Of a stretch of 64,000 bases of DNA, positions 42,817 through 50,489 are shown piece after piece. The stretch spans positions 6,433,501 to 6,497,500 of the forward strand of contig NZ_CP136628.1 in NCBI RefSeq assembly GCF_032918005.1, in the 5' to 3' direction. Both the position numbers and the translations under genes were made by a program. Below the pieces are notes generated by a model. It was given only the letters and a program-made list of their open reading frames with translations. It did not search any database and was not told the DNA's origin. Each line of letters starts with the position of its first letter. Positions within the stretch are counted from its first letter, which is position 1. The DNA is from Bradyrhizobium sp. NDS-1. GTDB lineage: Bacteria > Pseudomonadota > Alphaproteobacteria > Rhizobiales > Xanthobacteraceae.

Positions 42817-44361
42817 TTACGGACTAAGCGCAATGCGGAATCCGTGCGTGGGGTAACGGACATTGGTGTCGTATCCACCGCGGTTTGACGGCCGCACATA
42901 TCTCGAATCGTTCTTCCAGGAGCCCGACCGCAGGACATGAGCGCTGCAGTCAGCGCTGCGCCACGCCGAGCCGTCGCTCGGCGCCCCCTGATAGGTCCTA
43001 TGCCAGCAGTCCTCGACCCACTGGTCGATGCCGCCGCCCATGTCATAGAGTCCGAATGGATTAGGCTTGAAGCTGCCGACCTTGGCCGGCTGCTCGGCCG
43101 CGAGATCACCGCAATCCTTGCATCCGGCCATGCCCGGTTGGAGCTTGTCGCCCCACCAGTACTTGCTCTGCGTTCCGCCGCGCGCTGCATATTCCCATTC
43201 GGCTTCGGTCGGAAGACGGTAAGGCTTCTTGGCCGCCTGCGCGAGCCAGACGACATATTGCTGCGCGTCGGCCCAGCTCACATTGCTGACGGGGGCATCG
43301 TCCTTGCCGGTTGCCGTGAATCCGCACCCCTTTGCAGCGGCACATTCGTTCCATTCCCGCACGATGACCGGATATTTTCCGATCGAGAACGGCTTGATCG
43401 TGACCTGATGGACAGGTCGCTCGGTCGGATCGTCATTGCTTCCCATCGCGAAACTGCCGCCGCGAATGGCGATCATCTCGGGTTCGCGAAGTGGCACCGC
43501 CGATGGGCTGGGCGCCGGCGAAGGCGACGAAGCCAATGACGGAGACGGTTGCGGGGTCTGCGTCGCCGCCTCGCTTGGCAGCGGTTGCGGGCTTGGTGAA
43601 GCGGCAGGAGAAGTGGCAGGAGGGGGGGCCGGCACGGCTGCCTGCTCTCCGATCCTGCCGGGCTGCGCGAGCAAATACCAGAGCACGCCTGCGGCCATCA
43701 TCATCACTGTAATGGCCAGCAGAAAGATCAGCGTGTTCTCACGCCGGCCCCTGGTATTGCCAACGGCATCCGCGTCCGGCAGCACGCGATAGACGCGAAC
43801 AGGATCAGTGATGTTCTTGACTTTGCGGTCGCCGAGCGACTCATAGCCGCATACCACCTTGTGCTTGATCTGCTCGTAGATCGCGCCTGAGATATAGACT
43901 TGGCCCGGCTCGGCAATTCCCTCAATACGTGTCGCGATGTTGACGCCGTCGCCGTAGACATCGTCCGGCTCCACGATCACGTCGCCGAGATTGACGCCAA
44001 TCCGGTATTCGAGCCGCGAATGCTTCGGAAGCGAGGCGTTGCGGCCGATCAGGTTCTGCTGGATGACGATGCTGCACCGAACGGCCTCGACCGGACTATC
44101 GAAAATGGCAATGAAACCATCACCCGTTGTCTTCACCAGAGCACCATGGTGCTCGACGATGCTGGGCTGAATGAGATCCCGCTCGATCCGCTTGACGCGG
44201 GCATGCGTCCCCTCCTCATCTGCCTGCATCATGCGGCTGTAGGAAGCGATGTCACCGACAATGATCGCAGCGAGACGACGAGGCATAGGACCGTGTGGAG
44301 GCGGCCCATCCTGATTGCCGGATTTGAAGTTGCGAATTTCGCCCATTGCGGGGGACTCCAC
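42817..44361 (-). CDS. Class III nucleotidyl cyclase fused to a formylglycine-generating-enzyme-like domain
   Basis: A 514-residue two-domain protein. Residues about 28-200 are a class III cyclase with both metal aspartates (D37 in VGDIASYSR, D81 in TTGDGFIAIF) and the N141/R145 pair (GDGVNIATRIEG). One membrane helix spans about 209-232, followed by a Pro/Ser linker (243-290) and an FGE-sulfatase/SUMF1-like domain (293-514) with GGSFAMGSND, RLPTEAEWEYAARGG, GGGIDQWVEDCW and the terminal RSGSWKN...FRIA pattern. The cyclase should be cytoplasmic and the FGE-like domain periplasmic. The catalytic cysteine pair of true FGEs cannot be confirmed, so the domain may be a ligand-binding module. The start could also be the ATG at 44286 (MPRRLAAII). 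Confidence 0.9.
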   Translation of the reverse strand: MESPAMGEIRNFKSGNQDGPPPHGPMPRRLAAIIVGDIASYSRMMQADEEGTHARVKRIERDLIQPSIVEHHGALVKTTGDGFIAIFDSPVEAVRCSIVIQQNLIGRNASLPKHSRLEYRIGVNLGDVIVEPDDVYGDGVNIATRIEGIAEPGQVYISGAIYEQIKHKVVCGYESLGDRKVKNITDPVRVYRVLPDADAVGNTRGRRENTLIFLLAITVMMMAAGVLWYLLAQPGRIGEQAAVPAPPPATSPAASPSPQPLPSEAATQTPQPSPSLASSPSPAPSPSAVPLREPEMIAIRGGSFAMGSNDDPTERPVHQVTIKPFSIGKYPVIVREWNECAAAKGCGFTATGKDDAPVSNVSWADAQQYVVWLAQAAKKPYRLPTEAEWEYAARGGTQSKYWWGDKLQPGMAGCKDCGDLAAEQPAKVGSFKPNPFGLYDMGGGIDQWVEDCWHRTYQGAPSDGSAWRSADCSAHVLRSGSWKNDSRYVRPSNRGGYDTNVRYPTHGFRIALSP

Positions 44362-44668
44362 ATACTGACAAGGCAGCCCCAGCCTACGACTGCCAAAGGC
44401 TGTCGTCTGTGAAGGCTACCACATTGACGAACCGAGACAATGTCAGAGCAACGGGCGGCATCGGGTTCCGAGGAATGAAGGCGCTCCACCGCTTGAACCT
44501 TCTTGATCCCGCCTGTGACTAAGGCTGGACCTGAAAACTGCTCCGAGTCGGCATCGCGATGGCGGCAGGAGCGATCTGGGACAATTGAACGAGGGGCACC
44601 GCGCCTGCGTCTAACAGACAGCAACTCTGTCCTGCTGCGATCGAAATTGCCGCGCGCTCGAGGCCGTC
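44362..44668. other. Intergenic 307 bp, divergent promoters, no gene seen
   Basis: The stretch separates the minus-strand cyclase-FGE gene from the plus-strand exported gene. It contains ACATTG-N11-CAATGT at 44421-44443, an inverted repeat that could be an operator. No open frame in it has a credible start or family resemblance. Confidence 0.45.
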
Positions 44669-45286
44669 ATGAAGCTCTCCATCTTCGCCTTCATTTTCGC
44701 TGCGCTGACCAGCGCCGCCGCGGCCGAGGAAGGCGACGACATCCGCGAGGCCAGCAAGGCCGAAACCGAGACCTTCAACACTCGCATGTATGCGGGCGCG
44801 CCCGACAACAAGGCCTATGCCTGCTTCGTCCGCCGCTACGATGCCGAGCATCTGGCGCGGCATCCGAAGCAGAAAGTTGCCGCGATGAAGCTGCTGATCT
44901 CCGCGGAATTCGACAAGGAGGACAAGGAGCTGCACCATTCCTTCCGCCTCGGCTTCCGATATCGTCATCGCTCCGGCGATTTCGATTCCAGCGGCTCGTG
45001 TAACCACGCCGTGTTCACCAAGGGCGGTAGCGAGGTGCGCCTCGGCGGCGGTGTCGACTGCGACGGCGGCGGCATCGGCGTTGCACTGTCGAAGGACGAC
45101 AAGTCGGCGATCGTGCGGCTCGAAGGTGTCAGGGTCTGGCAGAACAACAAGCCGGACGACGAGGCCGAGCATTCGCTGACGGCCGGCGCCGACGACAAGA
45201 TCTTCCGGCTCGACCGCGCCGACAACAGCGAGTGCGCCTCGCTGGTGGCGGACCGCAAGGATCTCGCCGCGCTGCGCTCGAAGTGA
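44669..45286 (+). CDS. Exported protein of unknown function
   Basis: A 205-residue protein with signal peptide MKLSIFAFIFAALTSAAAAE. The mature part has four cysteines (YACFVRRY, GSCNHAVF, GGVDCDGGG, SECASLV), likely two disulfides, in a beta-rich layout ending in LFRLDR-like and FRLDRADNSECAS strands. No named family is recognised. It lies 34 bp before a DsrE-like gene on the same strand; the pair may be co-transcribed. Confidence 0.75.
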   Translation: MKLSIFAFIFAALTSAAAAEEGDDIREASKAETETFNTRMYAGAPDNKAYACFVRRYDAEHLARHPKQKVAAMKLLISAEFDKEDKELHHSFRLGFRYRHRSGDFDSSGSCNHAVFTKGGSEVRLGGGVDCDGGGIGVALSKDDKSAIVRLEGVRVWQNNKPDDEAEHSLTAGADDKIFRLDRADNSECASLVADRKDLAALRSK

Positions 45287-45320
45287 TATCTGTTCGGCGT
45301 CCAGTCGAAGGGAGATCGCC

Positions 45321-45770
45321 ATGAACCGCCGAAACATCCTGTGGAGTGCCGTCTCGGCTTTGGGCGCGGCCTTTGGCGTCTCGCGTGCGCAAGCGGCCAC
45401 GGAAGCCGGCGCGGGCAACAAGCTCAAGGTGGTCTACCATCTCAGCGACGCCGAGAAGGTCAATTTCGTGCTCGGCAACATCCAGAACCACTTCGACGGG
45501 GTCGGCGGCCCCGAGCATGTCACGATCGCTCTTGTCATCCACGGGCCGGCGCTGAAGGCATTTCACTGGGCGCAGGCCAACCCCGATGTCACCAAGCGCA
45601 TCGGCGACTTTTCCAAAGGCGGCGTCGAGCTCGCCGCTTGCGGCAACACGATGAAGGTGCAGAACGTCACGCTGACTGATCTGTTGCCCGGCTTCGTGAG
45701 CGCGGAGCAAGGCGGCGTGGTCCGCATCGTGGAGTTGCAGTCCCAGGGGTATTTGTACTTGCGACCGTAG
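45321..45770 (+). CDS. Exported DsrE/DsrF-like protein
   Basis: A 149-residue protein. MNRRNILWSAVSALGAAFGV is a probable twin-arginine-type signal (NRRNILW) ending AQAATE. The remainder matches the DsrE-like fold: KLKVVYHLSDAEKVNFVLGN, VTIALVIHGPALKAF and GVELAACGNTMKVQ, with a single conserved Cys where sulfur-relay DsrE proteins have theirs. Periplasmic DsrE-like proteins are common in alphaproteobacteria, with no assigned reaction. GGAG precedes the ATG. Confidence 0.87.
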   Translation: MNRRNILWSAVSALGAAFGVSRAQAATEAGAGNKLKVVYHLSDAEKVNFVLGNIQNHFDGVGGPEHVTIALVIHGPALKAFHWAQANPDVTKRIGDFSKGGVELAACGNTMKVQNVTLTDLLPGFVSAEQGGVVRIVELQSQGYLYLRP

Positions 45771-45798
45771 CCGTGTGCACGGGGCACCCGTATCTCCC

Positions 45799-45885
45799 CG
45801 TCATGCGAGCGCGGCGAAGCGATCCAGAATGCCACCGCCGAGCCAGTCCGGATTGCTTCGCCGCAAGGGCTCCTCGCCCATGCGG
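45799..45885. repeat. Decayed copy of the attgcgag/aagcaatcca repeat, copy 6
   Basis: CCGTCATGCGAGCGCGGCGA at the left (one base missing from the usual CATTGCGAG) and CCGCAAGGGCTCCTCGCCCATG at the right, with ATCCAGA and TCCGGATTGCTTCG inside. It is recognisably the same element as the five other copies but with several mismatches, so an older copy. Confidence 0.6.
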
Positions 45886-45938
45886 CGGGGCGAGCTGCGC
45901 GCGGTATGATCCTTTCCCTCGTTCGGACTTGACTCACC

Positions 45939-45983
45939 CATAACTCCACAGTTATGAATTAATCCATAACTTCCTGGTTATGG
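45939..45983. promoter_or_regulatory. Tandem palindromic operator upstream of arsR-type gene
   Basis: Two similar palindromes in a row: CATAAC-tccaca-GTTATG (45939-45956) and CCATAAC-ttcctg-GTTATGG (45964-45983), centres 26 bp apart. The second ends seven bases before the ATG of the ArsR-family gene. ArsR repressors bind such imperfect palindromes, and the CATAAC/GTTATG half-site is used four times, so this is a strong autoregulatory operator candidate. Confidence 0.75.
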
Positions 45984-45989
45984 ATCTCC

Positions 45990-46313
45990 ATGTCTCCCGC
46001 CCCCGATCTCCTGTTCAGAACGCTCGCCGACCCCACGAGGCGGGCGATCTTCGAGCGGCTTTGCCGCGAGGGCGAGCAGACGGTCGGGGCGCTGACGGCG
46101 CGATCGGGCGTTTCCCAGCCCGCGGTCTCCAAGCATCTCGGCGCGCTGAAGCAGGCCGGCCTCGTACGTGACCGCCATGAAGGACGGCAGACCCATTACA
46201 GCGCGCTGCCCGGTGCGCTCGATCCGCTGATCGACTGGACCAGCCAGATGGCCGGCTTCTGGCAAAGGCGGCTCGACGCACTCGACGATCTCCTGAAGAG
46301 GATGGACCAATGA
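45990..46313 (+). CDS. ArsR-family transcriptional repressor
   Basis: A 107-residue winged-helix repressor. RTLADPTRRAIFERLCREGEQ, VGALTARSGVSQPAVSKHLG and ALKQAGLVRDRHEGRQTHYS are the usual helices and wing. No metal-binding CxC motif is present, so it is not an arsenic sensor; this subtype is normally paired with an AHSA1/SRPBCC gene, as here. It overlaps the next gene by 4 bp (ATGA) and is headed by two palindromes. It probably represses its own operon until a ligand binds. Confidence 0.93.
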   Translation: MSPAPDLLFRTLADPTRRAIFERLCREGEQTVGALTARSGVSQPAVSKHLGALKQAGLVRDRHEGRQTHYSALPGALDPLIDWTSQMAGFWQRRLDALDDLLKRMDQ

Positions 46314-46741
46314 CTGAAACTTCAAACGAGACGCGCTCCGTGGTCGTCGAGCGCGAATTTGCCTTTCCGCCCGAGCGGCTCTGGCGCGCGCTGACGCAGC
46401 CGCATCTGATCGAGGAATGGCTGATGAAGAACGACTTCAAGCCGTCAGTGGGCCATCGTTTCAACCTGCGCGGCGAATGGGGCGGCGTGCTGGACTGCGA
46501 GGTACTCACCATCGAGCCGCAGAAGAGCCTCGCCTATACATGGAATTTCTCGCATGAGGATTCCGCCTTCGACCTCAAAAGCGTCGTGACCTTCACGCTG
46601 ACGCCGACGAGCGCAGGCACGCATTTGCGGGTGGAGCAGGCGGGCTTCGGCCCGACGCAGAAGCAGGCCTATGGCGGCGCGCACGCCGGCTGGAAGCAGT
46701 TCTTCAACAAGCTGGACGAACTGCTCGCGCGGGCCGACTAG
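46310..46741 (+). CDS. SRPBCC/AHSA1-type lipid-binding-fold protein
   Basis: A 143-residue START/AHSA1-like protein. REFAFPPERLWRALTQPHLI and EEWLMKNDFKPSVGHRFNLR lead, and a GGAHAGWKQFFNKLDELLAR helix ends it, the long C-terminal helix over the hydrophobic pocket. In this operon type it is the partner of the ArsR regulator and likely binds or processes a hydrophobic ligand. Start codon ATG overlaps the arsR stop. Confidence 0.92.
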   Translation: MTETSNETRSVVVEREFAFPPERLWRALTQPHLIEEWLMKNDFKPSVGHRFNLRGEWGGVLDCEVLTIEPQKSLAYTWNFSHEDSAFDLKSVVTFTLTPTSAGTHLRVEQAGFGPTQKQAYGGAHAGWKQFFNKLDELLARAD

Positions 46742-46784
46742 CTCCATCCGCTTCCATTCCGATCAATATCAACGGAGGTCCCTA

Positions 46785-47009
46785 GTGAGCACGCATATGT
46801 GGGTTCGGCAGATTCATCGCTGGCTGTCGATGGCTTTCACGATCGCGGTCATCGCCAACATCGTGGCGATGACCGTGCAGGTCCAGGCCGTGTGGATCGG
46901 CTTCCTGGCACTCATCCCGCTCATTCCGTTGCTCGCGACGGGGCTCTATCTGTTCGCGCTGCCTTATCTCGGCCGGCGTGGCGGCGCGCACGGTGAGGCA
47001 GGCTCGTGA
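46785..47009 (+). CDS. Small two-helix membrane protein
   Basis: A 74-residue protein with a GTG start at 46785 preceded by GGAGG six bases away. Two hydrophobic segments, MAFTIAVIANIVAMTVQVQA (about 16-35) and IGFLALIPLIPLLATGLYLF (about 38-57), make it a probable inner-membrane protein. No further domain. It lies between the SRPBCC and DUF1801 genes and overlaps the latter by 4 bp (GTGA), so it is the third gene of the ArsR operon. Function unknown. Confidence 0.8.
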   Translation: MSTHMWVRQIHRWLSMAFTIAVIANIVAMTVQVQAVWIGFLALIPLIPLLATGLYLFALPYLGRRGGAHGEAGS

Positions 47010-47440
47010 AGAAGGCGGCAGCGAAGAAGAGCAGCGCGAAGGAAACAGGCGCAGCGTCAGCCTCGAAACTGATCGACGGCAGGATCAGGGAGCTCGGCGA
47101 TTGGCGCGGCGAGATGCTGGGGCGGATCCGCGACCTGATCAAGCAGGCCGATCCCGACGTGGTCGAGGCGTGGAAATGGCGCGGCGTTCCCGTATGGGAG
47201 CATGACGGCATCATCTGCACCGGCGAGACCTACAAGGAAGTGGTGAAGATGACCTTTGCCAAGGGCGCGGCGCTGGAGGATCCGGCGGGCCTGTTCAACT
47301 CCAGCCTCGACGGAAACGTGCGCCGTGCGATCGATATTCGCGAAGGCGACAAGATCGACGCGAAGGCGTTGAAGGCGCTGATCCGTGCGGCGGTGGAGCT
47401 GAATGCGAGCAAGAAGCCGGCGAAGAAGCGGCCGGCGTAG
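47006..47440 (+). CDS. DUF1801 domain protein
   Basis: A 144-residue soluble protein with GTG start inside the previous stop. After a Lys/Ala-rich tail it shows RIRDLIKQADPDVVEAWKWR followed by GVPVWEHDGIICTGETYKEV and KMTFAKGAALEDP, the DUF1801/YdhG-like fold. The final lysine-rich tail is also basic (NASKKPAKKRPA). Family members are often co-encoded with SRPBCC proteins and ArsR regulators, as here, but their activity is unknown. Confidence 0.9.
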   Translation: MKKAAAKKSSAKETGAASASKLIDGRIRELGDWRGEMLGRIRDLIKQADPDVVEAWKWRGVPVWEHDGIICTGETYKEVVKMTFAKGAALEDPAGLFNSSLDGNVRRAIDIREGDKIDAKALKALIRAAVELNASKKPAKKRPA

Positions 47441-47475
47441 AACAGCCATCGCGCAGCCACGAACGCCTTCCTTTT

Positions 47476-47603
47476 CCCCTTGTGGGAGAAGGTGGTGCGA
47501 AGCGCCGGATGAGGGGTATCTATCGGCACTGAGAGTGCGGAGAGATACCCCTCACCCAAGTGAGCTTGTATCTGCCGGCGTCGCTGCCCTCTCCCACAAG
47601 GGG
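47476..47603. repeat. Dispersed palindromic repeat, ccccttgtgggag type
   Basis: CCCCTTGTGGGAG at the left end pairs with CTCCCACAAGGGG at the right, and GGGGTATCT with AGATACCCC in the middle. A long near-perfect hairpin between the DUF1801 stop and the convergent spoVR stop, probably a bidirectional transcription barrier. Confidence 0.8.
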
Positions 47604-47645
47604 CGAGGGCACATCAATGCGCATCGCTCCGTGTGGCCGGCCGCC

Positions 47646-49184
47646 TCAAGCCACCGCCGCCGCAATCGGGCGCGGGCTCACGACGTATTCGCGCAGGACC
47701 TTGTCGTTGGCGTCGACCTCGATCAGCGCGACGTCGTAGGTCCAGAGATCGGCCAGATGCTGCAGCACCCGCTTGGCATCGGTCTCGTTGAGCTGCGAGC
47801 CCTTGATGACGTGATGGTGCAGGATCAGGCGGCGATCGCCGGAGAGATCGACGTCGACCACCTCGATGTTGGCGTCGATGTAGCCGACATCATGCTGCCG
47901 TGCCAGCTCGCGGCGAACGCGGCGGAAGCCGCGCTCGTCATGAATGGCATCGACCCGGATACCGGCGCGCTCTTCGGGATCGTCATGCAGGTGGAACATG
48001 CGGAAGTGCCGCATCAGCTTCGGGCTCAGGAACTGCGCAATGAAGCTTTCATCGCGGTAGTTGGCCCAGACGTCGCGCAGCACGCCCATGACGTCGTTCT
48101 TGCCGGCGATATCGGGAAACCATTCGCGGTCCTCGTCCTCCGGACGGGTAACGATGCGCTCGATGTCCTGCATCACGGCAAAACCGAGCGCATAGGGATT
48201 GAAGCCGGAGAAGCGTGGGTCGTCGAATTCGGGCTGGAACACCACGTTGGTGTGCGAGCCCAGGAATTCCAGGAAGTTTCCGTCGGTGATGCGGCCCTGC
48301 TGGTGCAGCTTGGTCATGATGCGATAGTGGACGTAGGTCGCCGTCCCCTCGTTCATCACCTTGGTCTGGCTCTGCGGGTAAAAATACTGCGCAATGTGGC
48401 GGACGATGCGGAGCAGCTCACGCTGCCACGGCGCCAGACGCGGCGCGCTCTTTTCCAGGAAGTAGAGCAAATTCTCCTGCGGCAGGCCGAGCAGCTTGCG
48501 GCGGCGCTCGATGCTGAGCGCAGAGCGGGTCTTGCTCTTGCCGGCCGGCACGGTGCGCCAGAGATCGTTGAAGACCTCTTCCTCATGCTGACGGCGGCGC
48601 CCTGCTCGCTTTTCCTCGGCGCGCAGATCGAGCTTCTTCTTGCCGGGATAGCGGTCGATGCCGTGCGACATCAGCGCATGCGCGGCATCCAGCGTGCGTT
48701 CGACCTCGACGCGGCCGTAACGCTCCTCGCATTGCATGACGTAGTTCTTGGCGAAATCGAGATAATCCAGGATGCCGTCGGCATCGGTCCACTGCTTGAA
48801 CAGATAATTGTTCTTGAAGAAGTGGTTATGGCCGAAGGCGGCGTGGGCGATCACCAGCGTCTGCATCGTCGCCGTGTTCTCCTCCATCAGGTAGGAGATG
48901 CAGGGCGAGGAGTTGATGACGATCTCGTAGGCGAGCCCCATCAGGCCCTTGCGATAGGACGCCTCGTGGTACGCAAAATGCTTGCCGAACGACCAGTGCT
49001 TGTAGAACAGCGGCATGCCGACCGACGAATAGGCGTCCAGCATCTGCTCGGCGGTGATGACCTCGATCTGGTTCGGATAGACGTCGAGCCCGAGATCCTT
49101 CAGCGCCACCTCCTCGCAGGCATCGGTGATGCGCTGCAAGGTGTGGAAATCCCAATCCGCGCCTTCGAACAATCGTTCCGTCAT
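47646..49184 (-). CDS. spoVR: SpoVR family protein
   Basis: A 512-residue cytoplasmic protein of the SpoVR/YcgB family. Blocks such as EVITAEQMLDAYSSVGMPLF, YKHWSFGKHFAYHE, ELVINSSP-like (YEIVINSSPCISYLMEENT) and HAAFGHNHFFKNN are highly conserved; the metal-like histidines are intact. It is the third gene of the prkA-yeaH-spoVR operon, overlapping yeaH by 4 bp. The conserved triad works in starvation and general stress in proteobacteria, but the biochemical role of SpoVR is unknown. Confidence 0.96.
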   Translation of the reverse strand: MTERLFEGADWDFHTLQRITDACEEVALKDLGLDVYPNQIEVITAEQMLDAYSSVGMPLFYKHWSFGKHFAYHEASYRKGLMGLAYEIVINSSPCISYLMEENTATMQTLVIAHAAFGHNHFFKNNYLFKQWTDADGILDYLDFAKNYVMQCEERYGRVEVERTLDAAHALMSHGIDRYPGKKKLDLRAEEKRAGRRRQHEEEVFNDLWRTVPAGKSKTRSALSIERRRKLLGLPQENLLYFLEKSAPRLAPWQRELLRIVRHIAQYFYPQSQTKVMNEGTATYVHYRIMTKLHQQGRITDGNFLEFLGSHTNVVFQPEFDDPRFSGFNPYALGFAVMQDIERIVTRPEDEDREWFPDIAGKNDVMGVLRDVWANYRDESFIAQFLSPKLMRHFRMFHLHDDPEERAGIRVDAIHDERGFRRVRRELARQHDVGYIDANIEVVDVDLSGDRRLILHHHVIKGSQLNETDAKRVLQHLADLWTYDVALIEVDANDKVLREYVVSPRPIAAAVA

Positions 49185-50464
49185 GGAGCGGCTTTCTCCT
49201 GGGCAGTCTCGCGACGCTGAAACAAATCGTGGAACACCGGAAAGATCTCGCTGCGTTCCGAGACCTTGCGCATCGAGAGCGGTGCGCCGCTGTTGCGCAG
49301 ACGCTCATAGAGGGTCCAGAGCGAGGAATCGGAGAGATCGAACGCGCTGCCGCCGGATTCCCCGACCTCGAGATAGGCGAAGAACTGGCAGACCGGCAGG
49401 ATCTTGTCGGTCAACAGCATGCCTGTGAGCTCGCCGTCGGAATAGGAATTGTCGCCGTCGGAGGCTTGCGCGGCATAGATGTTCCAGTCAGACGGGTTGA
49501 AGCGCTCGCGCACGATCTCGTGCATCGCCTGCAGCGCGCTGGAGACGAGCGTGCCGCCCGAGGCCGGCCCATAGAAGAAGGTCTGCTCGTCGACCTCCTC
49601 GGCGCGGTCGGTGTGGCGAATGAAGACGATCTCGACATGCTTGTAGCGGCGCTTCAGGAACACGTAGAGCAGCATGTAGAATCGCTTGGCGAGATCCTTC
49701 ATGTGCTCGGACATCGAGCCCGAGACGTCCATCAGGCAGAACATCACCGCCTGCGCCACCGGCCGAGGCACCGTCTCGAAGCGGCGGTAGCGGATGTCGA
49801 GCGGATCGATGAAGGGAATGCGCTTGGTCTTCGCCTTCAGCTTTTCGAGCTGGTCGAGCAGCTCCAAACGCTCGTCCTCGTCGGTGCATGCGGCGATCGC
49901 GGCCTCCAGCTCTTCGACCTCCTCCTTGCGGGGACGCTTGAGCGCGATGCGGCGGGCCAGCGCCAGCTTCACCGTCCGGCTCACCGAGATGTTGGCGGGC
50001 GAGCCCGAGGTCGTGTAGCCGGCGCGCTGGATGCCCTCGCTCTCGGTCTGCGCGATCTTGCGCTTGGCGAGATCCGGCAGTTCGAGATCGTCGAGGAAGA
50101 GATCGACGAACTCGTCACGGCTCAGCACGAAACGGAAGGCGTCCTCGCTGTCGCCTTCGCCCGGGCCCGAATCCTTGGCGCTGCCCTGGCCGGAGCGCTG
50201 GAGGTAGTCGCCCTCGATGAACTTCTTGTTGCCGGGCAACACCATGTCGCGCGTTCCGCCCTCGCGGCGGAAGCGCGGCTCGTGCATGCCGTCGAGGGGG
50301 ATCGTGACTTCGCCCCCCTCCAGGACGTCCTTGATGTCTCGTTCCTGCGAGGTCTTCTTGACGGCGCCCTGCACCAGGGACTTGGCCCGACGCAAGAACC
50401 GCTGGCGGTTCTCAAGACTCTTGCCGCCTGGATTCAGGCGCCTGTCAATAATGTGAATGGGCAC
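49181..50464 (-). CDS. yeaH: YeaH/YhbH family protein (DUF444)
   Basis: A 427-residue protein with a von Willebrand A-like core: MFCLMDVSGSMSEHMKDLAK carries the MIDAS DxSxS site, and SDGELTGMLLTDKILPVCQF follows. The N-terminal RRLNPGGKSLENRQRFLRRA and the arginine/glutamate-rich middle are typical of the family. It is encoded between the PrkA kinase and SpoVR, 25 bp downstream of prkA. It probably acts as an adaptor for the kinase; the true function is not settled. Confidence 0.96.
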   Translation of the reverse strand: MPIHIIDRRLNPGGKSLENRQRFLRRAKSLVQGAVKKTSQERDIKDVLEGGEVTIPLDGMHEPRFRREGGTRDMVLPGNKKFIEGDYLQRSGQGSAKDSGPGEGDSEDAFRFVLSRDEFVDLFLDDLELPDLAKRKIAQTESEGIQRAGYTTSGSPANISVSRTVKLALARRIALKRPRKEEVEELEAAIAACTDEDERLELLDQLEKLKAKTKRIPFIDPLDIRYRRFETVPRPVAQAVMFCLMDVSGSMSEHMKDLAKRFYMLLYVFLKRRYKHVEIVFIRHTDRAEEVDEQTFFYGPASGGTLVSSALQAMHEIVRERFNPSDWNIYAAQASDGDNSYSDGELTGMLLTDKILPVCQFFAYLEVGESGGSAFDLSDSSLWTLYERLRNSGAPLSMRKVSERSEIFPVFHDLFQRRETAQEKAAP

Positions 50465-50489
50465 TTGACCATTCGCCTCCCATTCCGCC

